Assembly: GCF_000373645.1 (NCBI RefSeq) | Contig: NZ_KB892030.1 | Location: forward strand, 1 to 41,960 | DNA: 41,960 bases | Source: Streptomyces sp. ATexAB-D23 | GTDB lineage: Bacteria; Actinomycetota; Actinomycetes; Streptomycetales; Streptomycetaceae | Direction of reading: 5' to 3' | Part shown: positions 24,194 through 31,810 of the stretch, piece by piece | Position numbering within the stretch: the first letter of the stretch is position 1 | Layout of the letters: every line of letters begins with the position of its first letter | Notes under the pieces: generated by a model | Told to the model about the DNA's origin: nothing | Database searches by the model: none | The model's input: the letters and a program-made list of their open reading frames with translations, nothing else | Position numbers and translations under genes: made by a program

Positions 24194-24262
24194 ACCCTCT
24201 GCGGGTACGAGATCGGACCCCCTGCGGGTACGAGATCAGATCCCCTGCGGGTACGAGAACAG
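24194..24262. repeat. Three 23-bp tandem repeats over a gene end
   Basis: Units at 24194-24216, 24217-24239 and 24240-24262 share CTGCGGGTACGAGA with few changes. The last unit encodes the C-terminus of the oxidase (SYPQG), and the TGA stop lies at the unit junction, so the other two copies are duplicates of the end of the gene placed after the stop. Confidence 0.9.
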
Positions 24263-25822
24263 CCCCTCCGGGTCGTACTGCTTCTTCACCTCTGCCAGAC
24301 GCTTCGTCGCCGTCCCGTAGTACGCCTGTCGCCAGTCCGTCAGGGCCGGGTCCGAGTAGTTCTGGTACGCCGCGCCCGAGGCGTACGGGCGCATCGCCGT
24401 GTGGGTGTCTTTCAGCCAGTTCTGCTGGGCGGTGCCCGCCGTGCCGGGGCGCCAGGCGCCGATGTACTGGGCGAGCATCCGGGAGCGGCGGTGGACGAAC
24501 GCCGTGGCCTGGGGGTCGACGCGGTTCACCGCTCCGCCCAGCGCGGTCAGCGCGACCGAACCGCCGCCGCCCTGGCCCGCGTCGAGCCGGGTGAACGCCT
24601 CGACCGCGGTGAGCAGGGCCGATACGCCCGCCGGGGACAGCGAGCTGTCGTAGAAGTCGGAGGCCGCGGCGTACGTCTCGCGCTGGAGGGTGCCCTGCGT
24701 GGTGCGGCCGGGTGTGGTGCCCGGCAGGTGGCACTGCGCGTCCGTGATGCCCGAGCAGCCCGCGTACACGAGCATCGCTTCCTGGTAGCTGCGGCGGCGC
24801 AGCGATACGGAGGTGGCGGAGGCGCCGATGCGGTCGGCGAGGCGGTCGACGGCGTTCTGCAGGTCCCCGTACGTACCGAGGCTGAAGGCCGAGACCGTGA
24901 CCGTCGGGTTGATGCCGCCGGGGCCGGCCGCGAGGTGGGCGGCGGACCAGATCTCGTCCGGCTGGTCGGGGCCCCACTCCTGCCAGGCCGTGACGACGGC
25001 GCGGGCGCGTGACCAGGGCCAGGACATGTACGCGGTGACGGTCTGCGGGGCCGGCCGGGTGCGGAAGCGGAGTTCGGTGACGACGCCGAAGTTGCCGTTG
25101 CCCGCGCCGCGCAGCGCCCAGAAGAGGTCCGGGTTGCGTTTGGCGTCGGCGGTGACCGTGGTGCCGTCGGCGGTGACGAGTGTCGCGGCGGTGAGGTTGT
25201 CGCAGGTCAGGCCGTAGGCGCGGGCGGCGACGCCGTGGCCGCCGCCGAGGGTCAGGCCGGAGATGCCGACCGTGGGGCAGGACCCGCCGGGGATCGTCAG
25301 GCCGTGCGCGGCGAGGCCCTGGTAGACGTCGAGGAGTTTGGCGCCCGCGCCGATCGTGCCGTCCCGGCCGACGCGGGAGAGTGACGAGACGTCAACGACG
25401 AGTCGCCCGTTGCCGCTCGACCAGCCCGCGTACGAGTGGCCGCCGCTGCGGATCGCGACGGGCACGGAGGTATGGCGGGCGAAGGCCAGGCACTCGCGGA
25501 TGTCGTCCTCGTGGGAGACGTACGCGACGGCCGCCGGTTTCTGGTCGTCGAAGCGGGTGTTGTAGAGCTGACGGGCGGTCGGGTACGCCGTGTCACCGGG
25601 CCGGATCAGCGCTCCCTCCAGGCTCTTGGCCAGCGCGGACCAGTCCGCCGGTACGGAGGAGGGGGAGGCGGACTTCGTGGGGGAGGGGGCGCCCGACGAG
25701 GCCGGGGTGGGGCCGGCGGCGGGGGCGGCGGGCTCCGTGCCCTCGCACGCGGTGGCGGTGGCGCCGGTGAGGACGGCGGCGGCGCCCGCGGCGAGGACGG
25801 TGCGCCGGTTCGGCTGGGTCAT
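24236..25822 (-). CDS. Tat-exported FAD-binding oxidase (BBE family)
   Basis: 528 aa flavoprotein oxidase of the berberine bridge/glucooligosaccharide oxidase family. The Tat-type leader NRRTVLAAGAAAVL ends in a possible lipobox (TATAC, Cys26). The FAD-binding PCMH domain (about 95-270) has His129 in IRSGGHSYAGW and Cys182 in SCPTVGISGLTLGGG, the two residues that in this family link FAD bicovalently. The C-terminal BBE segment AYQNYSDPALTDWRQAYYG and KKQYDPEGLF completes the family. The oxidised substrate, typically a sugar or an alkaloid-like alcohol, cannot be deduced. Convergent with the PAP2 gene; its 3' end is embedded in tandem repeats. Confidence 0.93.
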   Translation of the reverse strand: MTQPNRRTVLAAGAAAVLTGATATACEGTEPAAPAAGPTPASSGAPSPTKSASPSSVPADWSALAKSLEGALIRPGDTAYPTARQLYNTRFDDQKPAAVAYVSHEDDIRECLAFARHTSVPVAIRSGGHSYAGWSSGNGRLVVDVSSLSRVGRDGTIGAGAKLLDVYQGLAAHGLTIPGGSCPTVGISGLTLGGGHGVAARAYGLTCDNLTAATLVTADGTTVTADAKRNPDLFWALRGAGNGNFGVVTELRFRTRPAPQTVTAYMSWPWSRARAVVTAWQEWGPDQPDEIWSAAHLAAGPGGINPTVTVSAFSLGTYGDLQNAVDRLADRIGASATSVSLRRRSYQEAMLVYAGCSGITDAQCHLPGTTPGRTTQGTLQRETYAAASDFYDSSLSPAGVSALLTAVEAFTRLDAGQGGGGSVALTALGGAVNRVDPQATAFVHRRSRMLAQYIGAWRPGTAGTAQQNWLKDTHTAMRPYASGAAYQNYSDPALTDWRQAYYGTATKRLAEVKKQYDPEGLFSYPQGI

Positions 25823-25863
25823 CGGACCTCCGGAGTGGGGGGAGAGGTGGGGAGGGCCGGTAC

Positions 25864-26037
25864 TCAGGCCGTGGTGCGGTGTTCCTCGGCGTCCGTGCGG
25901 GCCCGGTCGCGGGACCGGCGGGCCGGCCCCGACCAGCCGCAGGCGCAGCGGGCGGTGCAGAAGGAGCCGCGTTCGACGGTGGTGGGCTCATGGACGGGCC
26001 GGTCCCGGGGGACCTCGGCGGCGTGTTGGTCGTACAC
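25864..26037 (-). CDS. Small Cys-rich protein, 57 aa
   Basis: Reads from GTG 26037 as a compact protein: VYDQHAAEVPRDRPVHEP, then SFCTARCACGWSGPARR and a charged tail SRDRARTDAEEHRTTA. Three closely spaced Cys (C-x3-C-x-C) followed by GW resemble a small zinc-ribbon-like knuckle. The codon bias is that of a true Streptomyces gene, and a TACCGT about 6 bases before the GTG would suit a leaderless transcript, since no ribosome-binding site is visible. Sits 41 bases upstream of the oxidase gene in the same direction, so the two may be co-transcribed. Function unknown. Confidence 0.7.
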   Translation of the reverse strand: MYDQHAAEVPRDRPVHEPTTVERGSFCTARCACGWSGPARRSRDRARTDAEEHRTTA

Positions 26038-26217
26038 GCGACCACGGTACTGGGCGGGGTGGCCCGGTCGGGAGGGGTGTGCCGGCGGGGGTACGGGCCG
26101 CCAGGCCCACCATGTGGCGCCAATCGGGGCCGAAGACGTTACATGCGACAGGGGCTGTCGTTATGCGAGGCGGGCAGAGCCTCGGGCAAGCGGTATGTCG
26201 TTGAGGGTTGGCGGGCG

Positions 26218-27099
26218 ATGGTGGTGCAGCGGCACAGGTCCGGAGGCGGGGTGCGCGGTGTGCGTGCCCTTGCCGTGGCGGTCGTGATGGCGGCGGCCGC
26301 CGGGTGCGCCGGTGACGGCGGCGGGGACCGGGCCACGGCCGCCGATGCCCGGGACGGGGCGGTCGAGGTGGTGCGGCGGGCGGCCGTGGTCCTCGCCGGG
26401 GAAGGCGTCGCGAGCGCCGAGGTGAGTACGTCGATGGAGACGGCCTCCGGCGGTACCCGGGTCACGATCAGGGGCAAGGGGGCGTACGACTTCCGCGCCG
26501 GGTCCGGCCGGCTCACGGTCGTGCTGCCGCCGGACGCCGCGGGCGAGGAGGAGCACCGCCCCATCACGGAGCTGCTGGCCCCGGGCGCCCTCTACATGAT
26601 GAACCGGGGCGCCGGGGTGCCCGCGGACAAATGGGTGCGGATCGACACGACGGCGCTGGAGGACGGCAACCTGGTCACCGGCGGGGTCACCGACCCGATG
26701 GCCGCCGCCGAACTGCTGCGCGGCGCGGGGGCCGTGACGTACGTCGGCGAGACGGACCTGGCCGGGGTGACCGTACGGCACTACCGCGGGACCGCCGACA
26801 TCGGCCGGGCCGCACGGCTGGCGGCGGCCCCGTCGAGGGCGTCGCTGGTGGCGGCGGCGAAAGGGTTCCGCACGGTCGAGGTTCCGTTCGACGCGTATCT
26901 CGACGGACAGGGGCGGCTGCGCAAGGTGCGCCACCGCTTCAGCCTGACCGGCGGGGGCCCGGCGGCGGAGGTCGTGTCGACCACGCTGCTGTACGGGTTC
27001 GGCGTGCCGGTCACCGTGACGCTGCCGGACGAGCGGGACATCTACACCGGCGAGATCGAGCCGGGGCGGGCGCGGCCTGATCCGGACGAGAGCCCCTAG
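26218..27099 (+). CDS. Secreted lipoprotein (LppX/LolA-like fold suspected)
   Basis: 293 aa. N-terminus with Arg residues and a hydrophobic run ending in lipobox AAAGC (Cys in GCAGDGGGD). The mature part begins with helices and then alternates strands: STSMETASGGTRVTIRGKGAYDF, GRLTVVLP, APGALYMMNRG, DKWVRIDTTAL, VTYVGETDLAGVTVRHYRGT, VEVPFDAYLDGQGRLRKVRHRF. This pattern resembles the half-barrel of mycobacterial LppX/LprG and LolA, which carry lipids. ATG 26218 is chosen as the start of the signal; an ORF extending further upstream lacks one. Function in wall or lipid handling is inferred. Confidence 0.85.
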   Translation: MVVQRHRSGGGVRGVRALAVAVVMAAAAGCAGDGGGDRATAADARDGAVEVVRRAAVVLAGEGVASAEVSTSMETASGGTRVTIRGKGAYDFRAGSGRLTVVLPPDAAGEEEHRPITELLAPGALYMMNRGAGVPADKWVRIDTTALEDGNLVTGGVTDPMAAAELLRGAGAVTYVGETDLAGVTVRHYRGTADIGRAARLAAAPSRASLVAAAKGFRTVEVPFDAYLDGQGRLRKVRHRFSLTGGGPAAEVVSTTLLYGFGVPVTVTLPDERDIYTGEIEPGRARPDPDESP

Positions 27100-27188
27100 C
27101 CATGCGGTCGCATCGAAATGGTCCGTCCGTGCCATGCGCGGCGCGTATCGGGCTCTCTACCCTAGGAAGCCGGTGACGGCAGTGAGAG

Positions 27189-27392
27189 GTGAGTGACGTG
27201 GTGACGCTCAGCGCCCCGACCGTATCCGACCATGTGGCGCTCGCCGAGATCGAGCTGTGCGGGGAACTGATGATCGCGGCCTCGGCGGCGATCGGGGAGC
27301 GGCTCAGCGCGGACCGTATCGATGAGGTGCTCGACGTGAAGGTGAGCACCGACCGCACCACCGTCCCCCGGCAGGGCGAGCACCGGGGCTGA
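27189..27392 (+). CDS. Small protein, 67 aa, unknown function
   Basis: Starts GTG 27189 and reads MSDVVTLSAPTVSDHVALAE, then an Ala-rich helix (LCGELMIAASAAIGERLSAD) and RIDEVLDVKV with a polar tail. Strong third-position GC supports a real gene. TACCCT at about 27157 in ctctaccctagg is a possible -10 element. No family recognised. The stop codon lies inside the first of four GGGGCTGAC repeats. Confidence 0.72.
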   Translation: MSDVVTLSAPTVSDHVALAEIELCGELMIAASAAIGERLSADRIDEVLDVKVSTDRTTVPRQGEHRG

Positions 27393-27420
27393 CGGGGCTG
27401 ACGAGGCTGACGGGGCTCTC
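27385..27420. repeat. Four 9-bp tandem units at the 3' end of the 67-aa gene
   Basis: GGGGCTGAC twice (27385-27402), GAGGCTGAC, then GGGGCTCTC. The TGA stop of the small gene is the TGA in the first unit, so each later unit repeats the stop context. Confidence 0.85.
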
Positions 27421-27428
27421 GCGGAGCG

Positions 27429-27580
27429 GGTGGCGGCCCCGGGATCAGGCGCGGCAGCCCCGGAAATCAGGCGACGCAGCCCCGGAAATCAGGAGCGGCG
27501 GCCCCAGGAACTGGCGCGGTGGCCCCGGGGATGACGAGCGGCGGCCCCCGGGATCAGGCGCGGCCCCCCCCGGGATCAGG
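27429..27580. repeat. About seven degenerate 21-23 bp tandem units downstream of csoR
   Basis: Units of the form GCGGCGGCCCCGGGATCAGG fill the gap between the convergent 67-aa gene and csoR. The last unit contains the csoR TGA stop (27576-27578, minus strand), so the tract looks like serial copies of the csoR end. Confidence 0.85.
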
Positions 27581-27971
27581 TGCGCAGCAGGCGGGCGATG
27601 GCCTTGGTGGCCTCCTCGACCTTCGCGTCGATCTCCTCGCCGCCCTTGACCGCCGCGTCGGCGACGCAGTGGCGCAGGTGCTCTTCGAGCAGCTGGAGCG
27701 CGAAGGACTGGAGCGCCTTGGTGGACGCCGAGACCTGGGTGAGTATGTCGATGCAGTAGACGTCCTCGTCGACCATGCGCTGGAGGCCGCGGATCTGGCC
27801 CTCGATGCGGCGCAGGCGTTTGAGGTGTTCGGTCTTCTGGTGGTGGTAGCCGTGTATCCCGCGGTCGTGGTCGGTCACGATCGCTTCCACGGGGGCCGTG
27901 GTGTCCGCCGGGTCGGTGCCGGACGCCGCGTCCTGTGAGGGGTGTGTCCCCGTGGCCTCGGTGGTCGTCAT
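27576..27971 (-). CDS. csoR: CsoR-family copper-sensing repressor
   Basis: 131 aa DUF156/CsoR-RcnR family repressor. It binds Cu(I) with the Cys-His-Cys set that is visible here: Cys73 (EDVYCIDILTQ), His98 and Cys102 (EEHLRHC). The upstream YHHQKTEHLKRLRRIEGQIRGLQRM supplies the DNA-binding helix. An N-terminal extension of 40 residues rich in Thr/Ala/Asp is longer than in the minimal family. GGGAGG stands about 6 bases before the ATG. A palindrome matching Streptomyces CsoR operators covers the promoter region, indicating autoregulation. No copper exporter or chaperone gene is adjacent, so its main targets must lie elsewhere. Confidence 0.94.
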   Translation of the reverse strand: MTTTEATGTHPSQDAASGTDPADTTAPVEAIVTDHDRGIHGYHHQKTEHLKRLRRIEGQIRGLQRMVDEDVYCIDILTQVSASTKALQSFALQLLEEHLRHCVADAAVKGGEEIDAKVEEATKAIARLLRT

Positions 27972-28002
27972 TGCTGCCTCCCGTTTCCCTTTACCCTGCC
28001 GT

Positions 28003-28027
28003 TTATATACCCCTGGTGGGTATATCT
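28003..28027. promoter_or_regulatory. CsoR-type operator
   Basis: TATACCC (28006-28012), five bases, GGGTATA (28018-28024), with further AT symmetry on both sides. The ATACCCC...GGGGTAT style is that of Streptomyces CsoR operators. It lies 32 bases upstream of csoR and could also affect the divergent PhoU-like gene. Confidence 0.8.
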
Positions 28028-28170
28028 TAACGAATTCAGCTGAAACGTGACCGGGGCCCCGTGCTGATCACTGTGCCCGATGCGCGACACTGAAGAATGC
28101 CGGTTAGCCGTGGCCGGATGATGCGCCTAGCATCAGCCTGACCGAATCCAAAGCACCCCGAGGACCCCAC

Positions 28171-28791
28171 GTGCGCTTTCGTCTGACCCCCAGGGAGACG
28201 AGCTTCTACGACATGTTCTCCGCATCCGCGGACAACATCGTCACGGGCTCGAAACTCCTGATGGAACTGCTCGGGGCGGATTCAGCCTCCCGAGTCGAGA
28301 TCGCGGAGCGTATGCGGGCAGCGGAGCACGCGGGGGACGACGCGACCCACGCGATCTTCCACCAGCTGAACTCCTCCTTCATTACGCCCTTCGACCGTGA
28401 GGACATTTACAACCTCGCGTCGTCGCTCGACGACATCATGGACTTCATGGAGGAGGCCGTCGATCTGGTTGTGCTCTACCAGATCGATGAGCTTCCCAAG
28501 GGTGTGGAGCAGCAGATCGAGGTGCTGGCGCGGGCGGCCGAACTGACCGCCGAGGCCATGCCGGGTCTGCGCACGATGGACAACCTCACCGAGTACTGGA
28601 TCGAGGTCAACCGTCTGGAGAACCAGGCCGACCAGATCCACCGCAAGCTGCTCGCCCACCTCTTCAACGGCAAGTACGACGCCATAGAGGTGCTGAAGCT
28701 GAAGCAGATCGTGGATGTGCTGGAAGAGGCTGCCGACGCGTTCGAGCACGTCGCGAACACGGTGGAGACCATCGCGGTCAAGGAGTCCTGA
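28171..28791 (+). CDS. PhoU-like DUF47 protein
   Basis: 206 aa helical protein of the PhoU-related DUF47 group that pairs with Pit phosphate transporters. Three-helix repeats are visible, with the conserved acidic patches MRAAEHAGDDATHAIFHQL and LENQADQIHRKLLAHLF, which bind metal clusters in PhoU proteins, and FDREDIYNLASSLDDIMDFMEEAVD between them. It likely modulates the transporter encoded five bases downstream. GTG start with GAGGA about 6 bases upstream. A TTAGCC/TAGCAT pair (28104-28109 and 28128-28133, 18-base spacer) could be its promoter. Confidence 0.93.
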   Translation: MRFRLTPRETSFYDMFSASADNIVTGSKLLMELLGADSASRVEIAERMRAAEHAGDDATHAIFHQLNSSFITPFDREDIYNLASSLDDIMDFMEEAVDLVVLYQIDELPKGVEQQIEVLARAAELTAEAMPGLRTMDNLTEYWIEVNRLENQADQIHRKLLAHLFNGKYDAIEVLKLKQIVDVLEEAADAFEHVANTVETIAVKES

Positions 28792-28796
28792 ACCAC

Positions 28797-29795
28797 GTGG
28801 ACACCTTTGTACTGATCGTGACCATCGGCGTCGCGCTCGGCTTCACGTACACCAACGGCTTCCACGACTCCGCGAACGCCATCGCGACCTCGGTCTCCAC
28901 CCGGGCCCTGACCCCGCGTGCGGCCCTGGCGATGGCGGCCGTGATGAACCTCGCGGGCGCGTTCCTGGGCAGCGGGGTCGCCAAGACCGTCAGTGAGGGC
29001 CTGATCGCGACGCCCGAGGGCCACAAGGGGATGGGCATCCTCTTCGCCGCGCTCGTCGGCGCCGTCATCTGGAACCTCATCACCTGGTACTTCGGGCTGC
29101 CCTCGTCGTCCTCGCACGCCCTGTTCGGCGGCATGGTCGGCGCGGCGCTGGCCGGCGGGACGATGGTGCACTGGGACGGGGTGCTCGACAAGGTCGTCAT
29201 CCCCATGTTCGTGTCCCCGGTGATCGGCCTGGTGGTCGGTTATCTGGTGATGGTCGCCATCATGTGGATGTTCCGGAAGTCCAACCCGCACAAGGCCAAG
29301 CGCGGTTTCCGTATCGCGCAGACGGTCTCGGCGGCCGGCATGGCGCTCGGGCACGGTCTCCAGGACGCGCAGAAGACGATGGGCATCGTGGTGATGGCCC
29401 TGGTCATCGCCGATGTGGAGTCCCCGAGCGACCCGATCCCGGTCTGGGTGAAGCTCGTCTGCGCGCTGATGCTGTCGCTCGGTACGTACGCCGGCGGCTG
29501 GCGCATCATGCGTACGCTCGGCCGGAAGATCATCGAGCTGGACCCGCCGCAGGGCTTCGCCGCCGAGACGACGGGCGCGTCGATCATGTTCGGTTCGGCG
29601 TTCCTCTTCCACGCCCCGATCTCGACCACCCATGTGATCACCTCGGCGATCATGGGTGTGGGTGCCACGAAGCGGGTGAACGCGGTGCGGTGGGGCGTCG
29701 CGAAGAACATCATCCTCGGGTGGTTCATCACGATGCCGGCGGCCGCGCTGGTCGCCGCGGCGAGCTACGGGGTCGTCTTCCTGCTGTTCGGCTGA
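28797..29795 (+). CDS. pit: Low-affinity inorganic phosphate transporter (PiT family)
   Basis: 332 aa secondary transporter with about 10 membrane helices that imports metal-phosphate with protons. PiT signature sequences occur twice, in the N-terminal GFTYTNGFHDSANAIATSVST and the C-terminal GSAFLFHAPISTTHVITSAI. Further conserved parts are WNLITWYFGLPSSSSHALFGG and AMALGHGLQDAQKTMGI. Co-transcribed with the PhoU-like gene; AAGGAG lies 10 bases before its GTG. Corresponds by order to pitH1 of S. coelicolor, from memory. Ends before a bidirectional terminator shared with pstB. Confidence 0.95.
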   Translation: MDTFVLIVTIGVALGFTYTNGFHDSANAIATSVSTRALTPRAALAMAAVMNLAGAFLGSGVAKTVSEGLIATPEGHKGMGILFAALVGAVIWNLITWYFGLPSSSSHALFGGMVGAALAGGTMVHWDGVLDKVVIPMFVSPVIGLVVGYLVMVAIMWMFRKSNPHKAKRGFRIAQTVSAAGMALGHGLQDAQKTMGIVVMALVIADVESPSDPIPVWVKLVCALMLSLGTYAGGWRIMRTLGRKIIELDPPQGFAAETTGASIMFGSAFLFHAPISTTHVITSAIMGVGATKRVNAVRWGVAKNIILGWFITMPAAALVAAASYGVVFLLFG

Positions 29796-29818
29796 GCCGG
29801 ACTCGTGCCTGATCGTGT

Positions 29819-29860
29819 GGGTCCGCCCCGCGCTCCTCACGGAGGGCGGGGCGGACCCTT
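29819..29860. terminator. Bidirectional terminator between pit and pstB
   Basis: GGGTCCGCCCC (29819-29829) pairs with GGGGCGGACCC (29848-29858), with an inner CTCC/GGAG stem around a TCAC loop and TT after it. It separates the plus-strand pit operon from the minus-strand pst operon. Confidence 0.88.
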
Positions 29861-29920
29861 CGCCTTGTGGTGACACCGCCATGCAGCACCTCAAGGCCGT
29901 CCATGGGAGGCGGTCCGGGC

Positions 29921-30706
29921 TCAGCCGAAGCGGCCGGAGATGTAGTCCTCCGTGGCCTGGACCGACGGGTTGGAGAAGATGCGTTCCGTCTCGTCGATCT
30001 CGATGAGCTTGCCGGGCTTGCCGACCGCCGCGAGGTTGAAGAACGCCGTGCGGTCCGACACCCGGGCCGCCTGCTGCATGTTGTGCGTCACGATGACGAT
30101 CGTGAACCGTTCCTTCAACTCCCCGACCAGGTCCTCGATGGCGAGGGTGGAGATCGGGTCGAGCGCGGAGCACGGCTCGTCCATCAGCAGGACGTCCGGC
30201 TCGACCGCGATGGCGCGGGCGATGCACAGGCGCTGCTGCTGACCGCCGGAGAGACCGGAGCCGGGCTTGTTCAGCCGGTCCTTGACCTCGTTCCACAGGT
30301 TCGCGCCGCGCAGCGACTTCTCCACGATGTCGTTGAGGGCGCTCTTGCGGTACGAGCCGTTGAGCCGCAGGCCCGCCGCGACGTTGTCGAAGATCGACAT
30401 GGTGGGGAACGGGTTCGGGCGCTGGAAGACCATGCCGACCGTGCGGCGCACGGTGACCGGGTCGACGTTCGTCCCGTACAGGTTCTCGTCGTCCAGCATC
30501 ACCTTGCCCTCGACGCGGCCGCCGGGGGTGACCTCGTGCATCCGGTTCAGGGTGCGTAGGAAGGTGGACTTGCCGCAGCCGGAGGGGCCGATGAAGGCGG
30601 TCACCGAGCGGGGTTCCACGGTCATGGAGATGTCGTCGATCGCCTTGTGGCTGCCGTAGTAGGCCGACAGTCCGCTGACGTCTATGCGCTTGGCCATCTG
30701 AATCAC
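29921..30706 (-). CDS. pstB: Phosphate ABC transporter ATPase PstB
   Basis: 261 aa ATPase energising high-affinity phosphate import. Walker A GPSGCGKST (about 40-48), signature LSGGQQQRLCIARA, Walker B VLLMDEPCSALDP and the PstB-specific LRTLNRMHEV, MVFQRPNPFPTMSIFDNVAAG and VTHNMQQAARVSDRTAFF are all present. Last gene of pstSCAB. The start GTG 30706 fits GGAAAG upstream; ATG 30697 is an alternative. No phoU follows it; the PhoU-like gene of this region belongs to the pit pair. Confidence 0.97.
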   Translation of the reverse strand: MIQMAKRIDVSGLSAYYGSHKAIDDISMTVEPRSVTAFIGPSGCGKSTFLRTLNRMHEVTPGGRVEGKVMLDDENLYGTNVDPVTVRRTVGMVFQRPNPFPTMSIFDNVAAGLRLNGSYRKSALNDIVEKSLRGANLWNEVKDRLNKPGSGLSGGQQQRLCIARAIAVEPDVLLMDEPCSALDPISTLAIEDLVGELKERFTIVIVTHNMQQAARVSDRTAFFNLAAVGKPGKLIEIDETERIFSNPSVQATEDYISGRFG

Positions 30707-30724
30707 TGCTGCTTTCCGCCGGGC

Positions 30725-31810
30725 CTAGCGGCCGGTCTGCGGGGCCTTCCAGCGGGCTATGCCGCGGGCCACCAGATTGAGGATCATGACGAAGGCGATC
30801 AGGACCAGGGCCGCTGCCCAGGCGCGGTCGTAGGACGCGGCCTCACCGATCTTGTACTGCTCGTAGATGTAGAACGGCAGGGACGACTGGGCGCCTTCGA
30901 AGGGGTTGGTGTTGATCAGCTGACTGCCGAAGACCAGCAGGATGATCGGGGCGGTCTCGCCGGCGATACGGGCGACGGCGAGCATGACGCCCGTCGCGAT
31001 GCCGCCGATCGCGGTCGGCAGGACCACCTTCAGGATCGTGCGCCACTTCGGGATGCCGAGGGCGAGGGACGCCTCGCGGAGCTCGTTCGGTACGAGCTTG
31101 AGCATCTCCTCGGTGGAGCGGACCACGACCGGGATCATCAGGATCGTCAGGGCGAGCGCGCCCATCAGGCCGGACGGCTCCAGGCCCGCGATCAGCATGA
31201 TCGACAGGATGAACAGGCCGGCCACGATGGACGGGATGCCGGTCATCACGTCCACGAAGAAGGTGACGGCGCGGGCCAGCGCGCCCTTGCCGTACTCCAC
31301 CAGGTACACCGCGGTGAGCAGGCCGAGCGGGGCGGAGATCAGGGTGGCGATGCCGACCTGCTCCAGGGTGCCGATCAGGGCGTGGTAGACACCGCCGCTG
31401 GCCTCGGGGCCGAGGACACCGGCCATGGAGTGGGTCAGGAAGTAGAGGTCCAGGCGCTCCGAGCCGCGGCTGATGGTGGTCCAGAGCAGCGAGGCGAGCG
31501 GGACGACGGCGAGCAGGAAGCACACCCAGACCAGGCTGGTGGCGAGGCGGTCCCTGGCCTGGCGCTGGTTCTCGACGACGCTGGTGGTGACGTACGAGAT
31601 CACCAGGAAGAGCAGCGCGGAGATCAGGCCCCACTGCACGCGGCTCTGCCAGCCGGCGGCGAGGCCGGCGCCGACGCCCAGGGCGATGGCGACGGCGGCG
31701 AAGCCGAGCGGGGCGAGGCGGGGCAGGGTCCGGCTGCTGAGGGTGCCGGCCGGCGCGGGCGGTGCGGGCGTCGGGCGTTCCTGGACGCCGGTGGTGGTGG
31801 CGTGGCTCAT
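30725..31810 (-). CDS. pstA: Phosphate ABC transporter permease PstA
   Basis: 361 aa membrane permease. A proline-rich N-terminus of about 30 residues is followed by eight or so helices, more than the usual six, because two helices (FAAVAIALGVGAGLAAGW and LISALLFLVISYVTTSVV) precede the PstA core, as in other actinobacteria. The EAA-type loop is REASLALGIPKWRTILKVVLPTAIGGI, the coupling contact for PstB. Start ATG overlaps the pstC stop (ATGA), and the gene is followed by pstB after 18 bases. Confidence 0.96.
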   Translation of the reverse strand: MSHATTTGVQERPTPAPPAPAGTLSSRTLPRLAPLGFAAVAIALGVGAGLAAGWQSRVQWGLISALLFLVISYVTTSVVENQRQARDRLATSLVWVCFLLAVVPLASLLWTTISRGSERLDLYFLTHSMAGVLGPEASGGVYHALIGTLEQVGIATLISAPLGLLTAVYLVEYGKGALARAVTFFVDVMTGIPSIVAGLFILSIMLIAGLEPSGLMGALALTILMIPVVVRSTEEMLKLVPNELREASLALGIPKWRTILKVVLPTAIGGIATGVMLAVARIAGETAPIILLVFGSQLINTNPFEGAQSSLPFYIYEQYKIGEAASYDRAWAAALVLIAFVMILNLVARGIARWKAPQTGR

